In this document: one piece after another, positions 17,779 to 26,594 of the stretch
Numbering within the stretch: position 1 is the stretch's first letter
How the letters are laid out: the number at the start of each line of letters is the position of its first letter
From: Sulfurimonas sp.
Lineage (GTDB): Bacteria > Campylobacterota > Campylobacteria > Campylobacterales > Sulfurimonadaceae
Reading direction: 5' to 3'
Assembly (NCBI GenBank): GCA_028689055.1
Contig: JAQTWZ010000010.1
Span: forward strand, 3,231 to 56,835
Length of the DNA: 53,605 bases
Notes under the pieces: generated by a model
Seen by the model: the letters and a program-made list of their open reading frames with translations, nothing else
What the model was told of the DNA's origin: nothing
Database searches by the model: none
Translations under genes and position numbers: made by a program

Positions 17779-18620
17779 TATTTACCTCTTTTTTTCATTA
17801 AAAATACTCTTGCGATGATGTTGAGTCCTAGAATAAACATACTCAAGATAAACGCAGCCGCCCATCCGAGTTTTTGCCAATCTTCATAGGGGCTTGTTGC
17901 ATAGTTGTACATAGTAACCGTCAGTGATGCCATAGGTTCGCTCATGTCGGTATTTAAAAAGTTGTCATTAAATGATGTAAAAAGAAGTGGAGCGGTCTCA
18001 CCTGCAACACGTGCAACACCTAAAAGAACACCTGTTAATATCCCGACTTTTGCACCTCTATATACTACCTGTAAAATCACTTTGTATTTTGGAGCACCCA
18101 AAGCAAACGCAGCCTCACGCAAAGTTGCAGGCACGAGACGAAGCATATCATCCGTTGTACGAAGAATGATAGGTAACATGATAATAGTCAGTGCGATAGA
18201 ACCTGCCCAACCACTAAAATGACCCATAGGTGTCACAACAATAGCATACACAAAAGCGCCGATAACGATACTCGGAGCAGACATCATGATATCTGAGACA
18301 TCACGGATAATCTCTGCAAGGCGGGACTTTTGTCCATATTCACTGAGATACGTTCCCGCCAAAATCCCAAGTGGAACACCTGCAAATGCAGCTACACCAA
18401 CGATATAAAGCTGACCGATAAGGGCGTGTTTGAGTCCGCTCTCTTCATAACCCGGAGGTGCACCGACCTCACTAAATGTCGTCCAGTTGAGGGCTTCTAT
18501 TCCATTGATAACAAGCACTCCGAGTATCCAAAATAAAAAGGTCATTCCTATCATAGCCGAAAGCGTAGAGAGGCTCATGACGACTTTGTTGATGATGATT
18601 CTTTTTTGCGTGTGTGTCAT
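17778..18620 (-). CDS. pstA: Phosphate ABC transporter permease PstA
   Basis: A 280-residue inner-membrane permease with about six membrane segments and the EAA-like loop ([24 protein letters not shown]) that contacts PstB. The C-terminus [13 protein letters not shown] is typical. It overlaps pstC by 4 bases, so the pst genes are translationally coupled. Confidence 0.95.
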   Translation of the reverse strand: MTHTQKRIIINKVVMSLSTLSAMIGMTFLFWILGVLVINGIEALNWTTFSEVGAPPGYEESGLKHALIGQLYIVGVAAFAGVPLGILAGTYLSEYGQKSRLAEIIRDVSDIMMSAPSIVIGAFVYAIVVTPMGHFSGWAGSIALTIIMLPIILRTTDDMLRLVPATLREAAFALGAPKYKVILQVVYRGAKVGILTGVLLGVARVAGETAPLLFTSFNDNFLNTDMSEPMASLTVTMYNYATSPYEDWQKLGWAAAFILSMFILGLNIIARVFLMKKRGK

Positions 18621-19477
18621 GCGCCTACCCTTTTTCTTCTAAGAAAATAAAACTTAGCGATAGAGATGATAGTAAAACTTATCACAAGTAAAAGAAGTGA
18701 AAGCTCAAAAAGACTTGAATAGTAAATTTGTGTGTCAGCTTCCGTAAACTCATTTGCAAGTGCTACAGGGATAGATGTCGCAGGTTGTGTGAGATCGGTT
18801 GAGATTTTGTGTACATTTCCCATCACAAAAGTCACAGCCATAGTCTCACCGATAGCACGACCGAGTGCTAAGATAAATGAACCGATAATCCCTGCTTTAG
18901 CATAAGGGATAATGACATCTTTGATGACATCCCATTTTGTCCCGCCAAGTGCATACGCAGACTCTTTAAGGATATCGGGCGTTGTGTTCATCGCATCACG
19001 CGTCACAGCCGCCATAAATGGAAGAATCATAATAGAGAGTACGATACCGGCACTGAGCATACTGATACCGACACCGCCAAAGATGTCACGGACGATAGGC
19101 ACAAAATAAAAAAGTCCCCACATACCGTAGATAACGGATGGAATAGCGGCTAGGAGTTCGATACTTACACCTACGGGTGATTTGAGTTTTGCCGGAGCTA
19201 GTTCACTCAAAAAGATAGCGACCCCGATTGCTATAGGTACTGCAAGAACCATAGCTAAAAACGTCGAGACAACCGAACCGTAAATAGCAGGAAGTGCGCC
19301 AAATTTTTCGAGATTAGGCGCCCATAGAGTTTCAGTGATAAAATCAAAGCCTGAAGCCTGTAAAGAAAAGAGTGATTGTTCAAAGAGGGTAGTAAAAATC
19401 CATGCAACAATCAGTAACACAGACAATGCTATAAACTTTGTTGCATGAGCAAAAATTTTATCGAGTATTTGATTCAA
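18617..19477 (-). CDS. pstC: Phosphate ABC transporter permease PstC
   Basis: A 286-residue permease with six or so membrane segments and the EAA-like loop LKESAYALGGTKWDVIKDVIIPYA. The start is a TTG (MNQILDKIFAHATK) with AAGGA some 11 bases upstream; no ATG is available nearby. It is first in the minus-strand pstCAB-phoU operon. A Pho-box-like direct repeat lies upstream at 19531-19550. The binding-protein gene pstS is separate, 2.3 kb away on the other strand, with its own matching box. Confidence 0.93.
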   Translation of the reverse strand: MNQILDKIFAHATKFIALSVLLIVAWIFTTLFEQSLFSLQASGFDFITETLWAPNLEKFGALPAIYGSVVSTFLAMVLAVPIAIGVAIFLSELAPAKLKSPVGVSIELLAAIPSVIYGMWGLFYFVPIVRDIFGGVGISMLSAGIVLSIMILPFMAAVTRDAMNTTPDILKESAYALGGTKWDVIKDVIIPYAKAGIIGSFILALGRAIGETMAVTFVMGNVHKISTDLTQPATSIPVALANEFTEADTQIYYSSLFELSLLLLVISFTIISIAKFYFLRRKRVGA

Positions 19478-19530
19478 TGTAACTATGTCCTTTTTTTGAG
19501 GTATTAATATTGGAAGTGTAAATGAGTTTG

Positions 19531-19550
19531 GTTACAAAATTGTTACAAAA
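19531..19550 (-). promoter_or_regulatory. Pho-box-like direct repeat upstream of pstC
   Basis: Read on the minus strand, TTTTGTAAC occurs at 19550-19542 and again at 19539-19531, an 11-base period as in PhoB-type boxes. An AATATTAAT -10-like sequence follows near 19510-19502. The same word and period recur upstream of pstS. The region also faces the plus-strand gene at 19672. Confidence 0.65.
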
Positions 19551-19671
19551 CTCTTTGCCAAAACCCTTGCGTTTAAATAGAAAATTAAGTCTTTGAAGAA
19601 TATACTAAAACTATAGGTGTTACGGCAAAAAAGAGCGTGATGCTTGAAATTTTGCTCAAGGGGCAGAGGTC

Positions 19672-19926
19672 GTGGGTGTAAAAAAATTTATTAAAAGTAT
19701 GAAAAAGTTTTTAAAACTAGGCGACTCAGTAGCTGAGGGCAAAAAAAGATCAGTCAAGGAACTTCTCAAGCAGCTTGTGAAGCGTAAACGCAGCCTCAAA
19801 AAGCAACTGGAACTTGAGCTTGAAAAAAAACAAAAAAGAGAACTCAAAGAAGAACTTGAAATCGTCTCTGTAGAGATAAAAAAAGGAAAAGCTATCCTTT
19901 ATAAACTCTATGCCAAAAAAAAATAA
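19672..19926 (+). CDS. Small basic coiled-coil protein upstream of ppk2 pair
   Basis: An 84-residue lysine-rich, almost entirely helical protein (KKFIKSMKKFLKLGD, then repeated KKQLELELEKKQKREL); no family is recognised. It starts at GTG 19672 with GCAGAGG upstream and ends 13 bases before the first PPK2. Its position in a polyphosphate/phosphate transcript and its strong positive charge would suit binding to polyphosphate or nucleic acid, but that is speculation. Confidence 0.6.
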   Translation: MGVKKFIKSMKKFLKLGDSVAEGKKRSVKELLKQLVKRKRSLKKQLELELEKKQKRELKEELEIVSVEIKKGKAILYKLYAKKK

Positions 19927-19939
19927 AAGGAGAAAAGGT

Positions 19940-20836
19940 ATGAAAAAAAGCGATAAAGATATATTTGAAATCGACGGACAAATGATTTCACTCGAAGAAC
20001 TTATACATTATTACAAAAAAACGAAGTCGGATAAAAAATCTAAAAATAAAGCAGAGCAAAGACGCGACAACGAGCAACAGCTCAAACCCTATCAGGCAGA
20101 ACTTATCAAACTGCAAAAATATCTTGAACTGAGCAAGCAAAAGATGATTATCCTCTTTGAAGGGCGTGATGCGGCTGGAAAAGGCGGGACGATACGCAGG
20201 GTCACAAGATATATGGATGAGAAACACTACCGTATCGTAGCCCTTGGAAAACCGACGGAAGAGCAAAAAACGCAGTGGTTTTATCAAAAATATATCCAGC
20301 ATTTTCCACGAGCCGGAGAGATAGTTCTTTTTGATAGAAGTTGGTATAACAGAGCGATGGTTGAGCATGTTTTTAATTTTTGTACAGAAAAAGAGTATAG
20401 AGATTTTATGAACGGGGTGCAGAATTTTGAAAATGAGTTAACGCAGCAGGGTATCATCCTTATCAAACTCTATTTTAGTGTTACCAAAGATGAACAGGCG
20501 AGAAGGTTTGAACGCCGTAAAACGGATCCGCTCAGACAGTGGAAACTCAGCGAGATCGATTTACAAGCGCAAGAGCGATGGGATGATTTTACAAATACTA
20601 AATACAATATGATCAAACACACCCATTCGCACAGTGCGCCGTGGAAAATAATCCGTTCAAACGACAAACACAAAGCAAGACTTGAAGCGATGAAAGTCAT
20701 CCTAAACGCAGTGGATTATGATTTTAGAGATGCCTATCTCAACTATGCGCTTGACGCACAGGTCGTTATCTCAGGTTCAAGAGAGATAGAAATCATGGAT
20801 GCACAGATAGCACGCAGCGGTAAATTCATCAATTGA
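19940..20836 (+). CDS. ppk2: Polyphosphate kinase 2 (first of tandem pair)
   Basis: This 298-residue enzyme has Walker A GRDAAGKGG (75-83), the lid-associated KTQWFYQKYIQHFPRAGEI, Walker B FDRSWYNRAMVE (131-142) and the basic lid region RRFERRKTDPLRQWKLS. The PPK2 family transfers phosphate between polyphosphate and nucleoside diphosphates. Single-domain enzymes of this length are usually class I. An upstream in-frame ATG (19910) overlaps the previous gene; ATG 19940 has AGGAGAAAAGG and is chosen. It is followed 16 bases later by a paralogue. AAACGCAG occurs in frame as Lys-Thr-Gln here. Confidence 0.93.
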   Translation: MKKSDKDIFEIDGQMISLEELIHYYKKTKSDKKSKNKAEQRRDNEQQLKPYQAELIKLQKYLELSKQKMIILFEGRDAAGKGGTIRRVTRYMDEKHYRIVALGKPTEEQKTQWFYQKYIQHFPRAGEIVLFDRSWYNRAMVEHVFNFCTEKEYRDFMNGVQNFENELTQQGIILIKLYFSVTKDEQARRFERRKTDPLRQWKLSEIDLQAQERWDDFTNTKYNMIKHTHSHSAPWKIIRSNDKHKARLEAMKVILNAVDYDFRDAYLNYALDAQVVISGSREIEIMDAQIARSGKFIN

Positions 20837-20852
20837 TACAAAAGGAGATTAC

Positions 20853-21698
20853 ATGAGCGAAGCGGAAAAAGAGAAGCAAACTAAAAAACATCGTAATGAG
20901 GTCAAAGTTTGGATAAAAAAAGAGACTTTAGAATATGAAGCAGAGCTACAAAAGCTTCAAGTTGAGCTTTTAAAATTTCAAAATCATGTCAAAGATCAGG
21001 GCTTAAAAATATTGATGATATTTGAAGGACGCGACGCGGCTGGAAAGGGCGGTACTATCAAACGTATCACCGAACATCTCAATCCAAGGGGTGCAAGAGT
21101 TGTCGCACTTGAAAAACCAAGCGATAAAGAGAAAACGCAGTGGTACTTCCAAAGATATGTCGAGCATCTTCCCTCAGCGGGTGAGATAGTGTTTTTTGAT
21201 AGAAGCTGGTATAACCGCGCGATGGTTGAGCCTGTTATGGGATTTTGCAGTGAAAGACAGCATCATAAATTTCTCAAAGATGCTCCGAAGTTTGAGGTGA
21301 TGATAGCGGATGAAGATATCAAAATCTTTAAGTTTTATTTTTCGGTAACCAAAAAAGAACAAGCTAAACGCTTCAAAGAAAGAGAAACAGACCCGCTCAA
21401 ACAGTATAAACTCTCACCGGTGGACAAAGAGTCACAAAAACTTTGGGATGAATATACGCTTGCAAAGTTTATGATGCTGAGTGCGACGCATACGGAAGTC
21501 GCTCCGTGGACTATCGTCAAAAGTGATGACAAGAAAAAAGCGCGTATCAATGTATTTAAACATATCCTCAATTATGTTGACTATCCCCATAAAATCGATG
21601 CCAAAGAGATCATAGTAGATAAAGATGTGATCGTTTTTGGTCGTGATGAAGCGATAGAAATGGAGAAAAACTTCACTTTTGCCACAAAAGAGGGGTAA
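20853..21698 (+). CDS. ppk2: Polyphosphate kinase 2 (second of tandem pair)
   Basis: A 281-residue paralogue of the preceding gene with Walker A GRDAAGKGG (59-67), KTQWYFQRYVEHLPSAGEI, Walker B FDRSWYNRAMVE (115-126) and RFKERETDPLKQYKLSPVD. AAAGGAG precedes the ATG. The N-terminus is shorter and less polar than in its twin. Tandem class I PPK2s may differ in ADP or GDP preference; sequence alone does not settle that. They sit between divergent pst genes, which fits polyphosphate storage or use tied to phosphate supply. Confidence 0.93.
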   Translation: MSEAEKEKQTKKHRNEVKVWIKKETLEYEAELQKLQVELLKFQNHVKDQGLKILMIFEGRDAAGKGGTIKRITEHLNPRGARVVALEKPSDKEKTQWYFQRYVEHLPSAGEIVFFDRSWYNRAMVEPVMGFCSERQHHKFLKDAPKFEVMIADEDIKIFKFYFSVTKKEQAKRFKERETDPLKQYKLSPVDKESQKLWDEYTLAKFMMLSATHTEVAPWTIVKSDDKKKARINVFKHILNYVDYPHKIDAKEIIVDKDVIVFGRDEAIEMEKNFTFATKEG

Positions 21699-21737
21699 CT
21701 TTTTTGTAATCCTTTTGTAACATTTAAGATTTATACT
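21691..21737 (+). promoter_or_regulatory. Pho-box-like repeats and -10 of pstS
   Basis: GTAAC-centred repeats occur with an 11-base period: AGGGGTAAC (21691-21699), TTTTGTAAT (21702-21710) and TTTTGTAAC (21713-21721). A TTATACT -10-like box follows at about 21731-21737. The repeats stand where a -35 would be, as in PhoB-activated promoters, and match the pair upstream of pstC. Confidence 0.7.
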
Positions 21738-21770
21738 TTCGCCATCTTAAAACTACACAAGGATTTTACA

Positions 21771-22775
21771 ATGTTCAAAAAACTTGCATCTCTCGCACTT
21801 GTTGCAGCTGTAACCGTTACTGCATCAATGGCAGCTGATAAACTCAACGGCGCTGGAGCAACTTTCCCTGCACCACTTTACTACGACTGGGCTTTTAACT
21901 ATCAAAAAGATACAAAAAACAAAGTGAACTATCAATCAATCGGTTCAGGCGGCGGCGTGAAGCAGATCATGAGCAGAACGGTTGATTTTGGTGCTTCTGA
22001 TGAGCCGGTAAAACAAAAAGAACTTGACGAGTCAAAGCTTTATCAGTTTCCGGCTGCTATCGGTTCTATCGTTATAGCGCACAATATCGCAGGTATAGCT
22101 GATGAGGCTTTGAAGTTGAAAAATGAGGTTGTTGCCGAGATTTTTGCCGGAAAAATCAAAAAATGGAACGATCCAAAAATAGCAAGCGATAATCCTACAC
22201 TGAAACTTCCGGATGCAGAAATCGTGGTTGTACATCGTGCTGATGGAAGTGGTACGACTTATAACTTTACTTATTTTCTCACAGGTGCTTCAACAATGTG
22301 GAAAGAAAGTATTGGCACAGGAAAAGCGGTAAATTGGCCAGCTGGAATCGGCGGAAAAGGTAATGAAGGTGTTACAAGTCTTGTAAAACAAACACCAAAC
22401 TCTGTCGGATATGTTGAAAATGCTTATAAAGAGAAAAACAACCTCAGTGCAGCAACACTCCAAACAGCAAACGGCAAATGGGTAGCTGCGACTGAAGAAA
22501 ACTTTAAAGCCGCTGCAAAATATGCAAGCTGGACAAAAGAGAATAGTTTTTATGCAGTATTGGCACTCCAGCCGGGTGATAACTCTTACCCGATTGTAGC
22601 AGCTACATTTATTCTATTGCCACAAGAGAAAGCTGAAGATAACAAAAAAGTTATTACATTTTTTGATTACGCATTTACCAAAGGTGATGCAGCTGCCAAA
22701 AAACTCGGATATATCCCACTTCCGATAGAGACAAAAAATATGATTAGAGAGTATTGGGCAGCTAATATTAAATAA
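21771..22775 (+). CDS. pstS: Periplasmic phosphate-binding protein PstS
   Basis: A 334-residue protein with a signal peptide (KKLASLALVAAVTVTASMA) followed by the PstS phosphate site motifs: GAGATFPAPLY, GSGGGVKQI, DFGASDEPV and RADGSGTTYNF. It delivers phosphate to PstCAB. AAGGA precedes the ATG. It has its own Pho-box-like promoter and a terminator, so it is a separate unit from pstCAB-phoU. Confidence 0.97.
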   Translation: MFKKLASLALVAAVTVTASMAADKLNGAGATFPAPLYYDWAFNYQKDTKNKVNYQSIGSGGGVKQIMSRTVDFGASDEPVKQKELDESKLYQFPAAIGSIVIAHNIAGIADEALKLKNEVVAEIFAGKIKKWNDPKIASDNPTLKLPDAEIVVVHRADGSGTTYNFTYFLTGASTMWKESIGTGKAVNWPAGIGGKGNEGVTSLVKQTPNSVGYVENAYKEKNNLSAATLQTANGKWVAATEENFKAAAKYASWTKENSFYAVLALQPGDNSYPIVAATFILLPQEKAEDNKKVITFFDYAFTKGDAAAKKLGYIPLPIETKNMIREYWAANIK

Positions 22776-23085
22776 CTGACCTGACGCACTTTTACAAAAA
22801 GTGCGTCAAATACCTTTCATTCATAACTACTTTGCCTATGTAAAATTTTACTTATTAAATCCTCTGAACAAGCTCATTCTCAGAACTTTCTTTAACTGAT
22901 ATGGCTCAATTTTTGAGGATAATGTTCCCTTTTTTAAGACCGGTAAAACAATTTTGTTAATTCCACCTCATTATGACACTTGCGGTAACAATTTTATTCT
23001 TTTTGAGTTTAAATTATTGATTGCTTAATTTAGCAGTTCGTTTGACATCTGCTATAATAAATCAAAATAAACGCAAGGTTTCTCA
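22776..23085. other. Intergenic region after pstS
   Basis: Apart from the pstS hairpin and a TATAAT box at 23053-23058, I see no gene or RNA. The promoter core at 23050-23070 is identical over 21 bases to the one at 35763-35783. Confidence 0.5.
22782..22808 (+). terminator. pstS terminator hairpin
   Basis: TGACGCACTTTT (22782-22793) pairs with AAAAGTGCGTCA (22797-22808) around a 3-base loop, 7 bases after the pstS stop. A short T-rich stretch follows. Confidence 0.75.
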
Positions 23086-24249
23086 TTGCAAAACTTACAG
23101 AATAAAATATCTCAAGCCAAAGCGAAACTTTTAGTTGATTATCCTTATTTCGGCACTTTGGCTTCACGGTTGGACCTTGTGTGCAATGAAGATATAGAGG
23201 CTTTTCGGAGTGACGGCAAAAAAGTAGAGTACAGCACTGCGTTTTTGGATGCGGTGAGTGTGAGTGAGTTGGAGTTTGTTTTGGCAAACGGGGCGATGCA
23301 TATTTCTCTGGCTCATGAGGCGCGCAAAAATGGTCGCAGCGGTTGGTTATGGCAGATGGCGACTGATATGGCGATCAACGATATGTTGGTACAAAACGGC
23401 ATGGATATGCCCTACGGTGCGCAGTACCGTGTGCGATTTGCTGGGATGTATGCCGAAGAGATTTATGCCGAACTCAAATCCGATATGATCCGTGAAGAGG
23501 ACAACCTTGAGTATGAAGCGGATGATGCAGCAGATGTAGAGCCAAATCAAAAAGATAAAAAGAACAATGAGAATAAAACGCAGCAAGAACCGCAAACGCA
23601 GTTAGAGCGTGAACAAATATTACAAGAAGAACTCCTACATGAGCAGCTATTGGGAGCAGAAGCCATCTCGCTTTTGGAGCGTGAGTTCAAAAAAGGCGAA
23701 GCGCCTGTGCAGATTGAGCGTTTTTTTTGTATTGATTTTGTCGGTAAAATCGACTGGAGAGATGCCCTCAAATCCGCTATCGACAGACATTTTAGAGATG
23801 ATTACACACTGCTTCCGCCTAGCAAAAAACTCCTCTCTCAAGGGATATATCTGCCATCAAACGTGAGTCAAACTTTTCGGCTTGTCGTGGCTATCGACTC
23901 TTCTGCTTCTATAGATGATGTGCTTTTGGGTCAGTTTTTGAGTGAGGTCAATTTTTTGATGAGTCTTGTCGCGCGTTATGAGATAGAGCTTCTTGTCTGT
24001 GATGAGAAGATAAACTCACATCAGACTTTTTATAGCGGAGATACACTCGAATGTGATATTCAAGGCGGTGCGGGAACAGATTTTAGACCTGTGTTCGCGT
24101 TTGTAGAACAAAATTTTGATGATGTGAAACTGCTCTTATATTTTAGTGATCTTGAGGGTCTTTTCCCCGCTCATGTACCAAACTATGAGGTCAAATGGAT
24201 AAGTCCAAAAGAAAAAGAAGTTCCCTTTGGAGAGCTTATTCTTCTGTGA
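23086..24249 (+). CDS. DUF2201-type VWA/metallopeptidase-like protein
   Basis: A 387-residue protein starting at TTG (AAGG about 9 bases upstream). The N-terminal half has an HxxxxH-type helix (MHISLAHEARKNGR) and WQMATDMAINDML, as in putative metallopeptidases. A Gln/Glu-rich linker covers residues about 145-200. The C-terminal half has a VWA-like MIDAS motif DSSASID and GGAGTDFRPVF. This is the layout of the predicted metal-dependent peptidase family DUF2201, usually paired with an AAA+ ATPase; no such ATPase is adjacent here. The cellular role is unknown. Confidence 0.8.
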   Translation: MQNLQNKISQAKAKLLVDYPYFGTLASRLDLVCNEDIEAFRSDGKKVEYSTAFLDAVSVSELEFVLANGAMHISLAHEARKNGRSGWLWQMATDMAINDMLVQNGMDMPYGAQYRVRFAGMYAEEIYAELKSDMIREEDNLEYEADDAADVEPNQKDKKNNENKTQQEPQTQLEREQILQEELLHEQLLGAEAISLLEREFKKGEAPVQIERFFCIDFVGKIDWRDALKSAIDRHFRDDYTLLPPSKKLLSQGIYLPSNVSQTFRLVVAIDSSASIDDVLLGQFLSEVNFLMSLVARYEIELLVCDEKINSHQTFYSGDTLECDIQGGAGTDFRPVFAFVEQNFDDVKLLLYFSDLEGLFPAHVPNYEVKWISPKEKEVPFGELILL

Positions 24250-24270
24250 AAATTAGATTATAATTCCCCT

Positions 24271-25533
24271 ATGGATACTCTCAATACAATTATCACTATA
24301 CTCAAACAAAAGCAAAACGTCTTCTTAACGGGCGGTGCAGGGGTTGGGAAAACGACAATCACCAAAGAAGTCATCAAAGCATTTGAAGCAGAGGCCAAAA
24401 AAGTGGCGAAACTTGCTTCTACCGGGATGGCGGCAACACTTATAGGCGGACAGACTCTGCATAGTTTTTTGGATTTTGGCATCGCAAGTGACATACATGA
24501 GCTAGAACAAAACGGCAAACTTGAGATAAAAAACAAGACAAAAAAACTCATAGCAGGTATGGATCTCATCGTCATTGACGAGATATCTATGGTAAGTGAT
24601 AAACTCTTTGAGATCATAGAGCTCAGACTCAAACAAGCCGATTTTCGGGGCGTTCTTCTCATTGTCGGGGATTTTTTACAGCTTCCTCCCGTTGTGCGAG
24701 GCAGCAATGAAGTCTCTTTTGCCTTTGAATCAAAGGCATGGGAAAGTTGTGAATTTTGCAAGATTGAGCTCACTCATGTCTATCGAACGGATGACAAAAG
24801 ATTTATAGAGCTTTTAAATGAGATTCGTTTTGGGCATATTGATGAAGCTATCCACAATGAACTTAACGCCTTTATCAAGCCACTCCCAAACGAACTGGAT
24901 AAATTTACCTTTTTGTTTGGCAAAAATGCAAGTGCTGCGTTTCATAACAAAACGCAGCTCGCATCGATAGAAAATGAGCTTTTTATTAAAGAGGCGCAGA
25001 TCATCAAACATCTACAATCTTCAAGCGACAAAGAGGTGCTGCGTTTTATGGATGATGCACGTATCGAAAAAGAGTTGGAGCTAAAAGTCGGCGCACCCGT
25101 ACTTTTTACGCGAAATTCATGGAACTATTTCAACGGTGAACGCGGCGTGGTCATCAATGTCGAAGCAGGTTATGTTTACGTACAAAAAGCAGATATGAAA
25201 GTCGTCAAACTCGAAGCCGTCGCACAGAGCAAAGTGGCGTGGAAGGAAAAAACAGTAGAAGGTAAAAAAGAGCTCGTCGAAGAGCCGCTTTTTAGTGTCT
25301 ATCAGTTTCCCATCAAACTTGCGTTTGCTATAACAATACACAAATCACAAGGCATGAGCATAGAAGACCTTATCATCGAAACAAACGAGATTTTCGCACC
25401 GTCGCAGTTTTATGTAGCACTTTCAAGAAGTTCCAATCCCAAAAGGCTCACACTCATAGCACCAAAAACGCAGTGGCATCAACTTGTTTTTGTCAATTAC
25501 AAGGCGATTGATTTTACGCTAGATGCAATATAA
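24271..25533 (+). CDS. Pif1/RecD-like superfamily 1B helicase
   Basis: A 420-residue helicase with Walker A GGAGVGKTT (about 21-29), motif Ia (LASTGMAATLIGGQTLHSFL), Walker B IVIDEISMVS, motif III VGDFLQLPPV, and the C-terminal AITIHKSQGMSIED and QFYVALSRSS. This is the Pif1-type arrangement of 5'-3' DNA helicases. No Shine-Dalgarno is visible; a TATAAT at 24259-24264 puts the transcription start at about the A of the ATG, so the mRNA may be leaderless. AAACGCAG appears four times, twice as an inverted pair at 24935-24957. Confidence 0.9.
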   Translation: MDTLNTIITILKQKQNVFLTGGAGVGKTTITKEVIKAFEAEAKKVAKLASTGMAATLIGGQTLHSFLDFGIASDIHELEQNGKLEIKNKTKKLIAGMDLIVIDEISMVSDKLFEIIELRLKQADFRGVLLIVGDFLQLPPVVRGSNEVSFAFESKAWESCEFCKIELTHVYRTDDKRFIELLNEIRFGHIDEAIHNELNAFIKPLPNELDKFTFLFGKNASAAFHNKTQLASIENELFIKEAQIIKHLQSSSDKEVLRFMDDARIEKELELKVGAPVLFTRNSWNYFNGERGVVINVEAGYVYVQKADMKVVKLEAVAQSKVAWKEKTVEGKKELVEEPLFSVYQFPIKLAFAITIHKSQGMSIEDLIIETNEIFAPSQFYVALSRSSNPKRLTLIAPKTQWHQLVFVNYKAIDFTLDAI

Positions 25534-25581
25534 ACGCCTCGTAGGCTATAATTTGAAAATAAATTAATATGGAGAAACGCA

Positions 25582-25719
25582 ATGGGTAAAATAACAATGA
25601 TTTTATATGTCATGATAACAATAGGCTTCACTGCATGTGCAAAAACACCACAAGATAATTATTATGACAGAGCTACGAATTCGTCAAATGAGGCGACACA
25701 GAGTTTAGATAATGAGTAA
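25582..25719 (+). CDS. Small lipoprotein (45 aa)
   Basis: ATG at 25582 with GGAG 7-8 bases upstream and a TATAAT -10 at about 25548. The 45-residue product has a lipoprotein signal (ITMILYVMITIGFTAC, with Cys at the lipobox), then a short polar tail rich in Asn, Thr and Ser. It resembles small entericidin-like lipoproteins only in architecture. The stop overlaps the terminator stem. Confidence 0.65.
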   Translation: MGKITMILYVMITIGFTACAKTPQDNYYDRATNSSNEATQSLDNE

Positions 25720-25741
25720 GCTCTCACATTTGTGAGAGCTT
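25718..25741. terminator. Bidirectional terminator
   Basis: AAGCTCTCACA (25718-25728) pairs with TGTGAGAGCTT (25731-25741), between the convergent small lipoprotein and peroxiredoxin genes. Confidence 0.75.
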
Positions 25742-25762
25742 GAAGAGAGAGTTAAATAGGGA

Positions 25763-26359
25763 TTAGAGGTTGTTCTCGTGTTTTGCTAAATACTCGGCAA
25801 CACCTTCAGTAGAAGCTTTCATACCTTCGTCACCTTTTTGCCAACCCGCAGCACATACTTCACCGTGTTCATCAGTAAACTGCATTGCATCTACCATACG
25901 AATCATCTCGTCGATGTTACGACCAAGTGGTAGGTCGTTGATAACTGCGTGACGCACGATACCTTTGCCATCAATAAGGAATGAACCGCGAAGAGCAACT
26001 GCTTCACCGAAAAGTACATCATAATCTTTAGATATTTGTTTTGTTAAATCCGCTACAAGTGGGTATTTGATACGACCGATACCGCCGTTGTTTACCGGAG
26101 TTTCTCTCCATGCAAAGTGTGAAAATTGAGAGTCAACAGAAACACCGATAACATTTACGCCACGGCTTTTGAAGTCTTCGATTCTGTGTGAAAACGCAAT
26201 GATTTCTGAAGGACAAACAAATGTAAAGTCAAGTGGATAGAAGAAAAGTACAGTACCTTTTTCACCTAAATTTTCTGATAATTTAAAGTTATCTACTATT
26301 GAACCATCTGCTAAAACTGTTGTTGCCGAGAAATCCGGAGCTGGGTTTGTTACTAACAT
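25763..26359 (-). CDS. 2-Cys peroxiredoxin (AhpC/TSA family)
   Basis: A 198-residue protein with the peroxidatic Cys in DFTFVCPSEI, a catalytic Arg region (RGSFLIDGKGIVRHAV) and the resolving Cys in HGEVCAAGWQ. It reduces hydrogen peroxide and organic peroxides using thioredoxin or a similar donor; the Tsa-like form is common in Campylobacterota. It is monocistronic. Confidence 0.95.
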   Translation of the reverse strand: MLVTNPAPDFSATTVLADGSIVDNFKLSENLGEKGTVLFFYPLDFTFVCPSEIIAFSHRIEDFKSRGVNVIGVSVDSQFSHFAWRETPVNNGGIGRIKYPLVADLTKQISKDYDVLFGEAVALRGSFLIDGKGIVRHAVINDLPLGRNIDEMIRMVDAMQFTDEHGEVCAAGWQKGDEGMKASTEGVAEYLAKHENNL

Positions 26360-26594
26360 ATATATTTCCTTTGGGGTTTATTTTTAATATAGCAGCAGTG
26401 TAACAAAAAATTATTAATACGAATCTGATGAGACAAACAAGTAAAATTATTTAAGGAAAATTTTTATCTTTTATACTATTAAATTTTCTTTGAGTGAATA
26501 CGAAGCGGTATCTGAGGTGTATTAGTTTTAGAATTATTTGATATAATTTGCGCGATTTATGGAGCGAGACTCTGTACTTCAATAAGGAAAATCG

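Noticed and set aside
26360-26594. SAM riboswitch before metK
   Set aside because: No recognisable kink-turn or SAM aptamer pattern; only an AT-rich leader and a -10 box.
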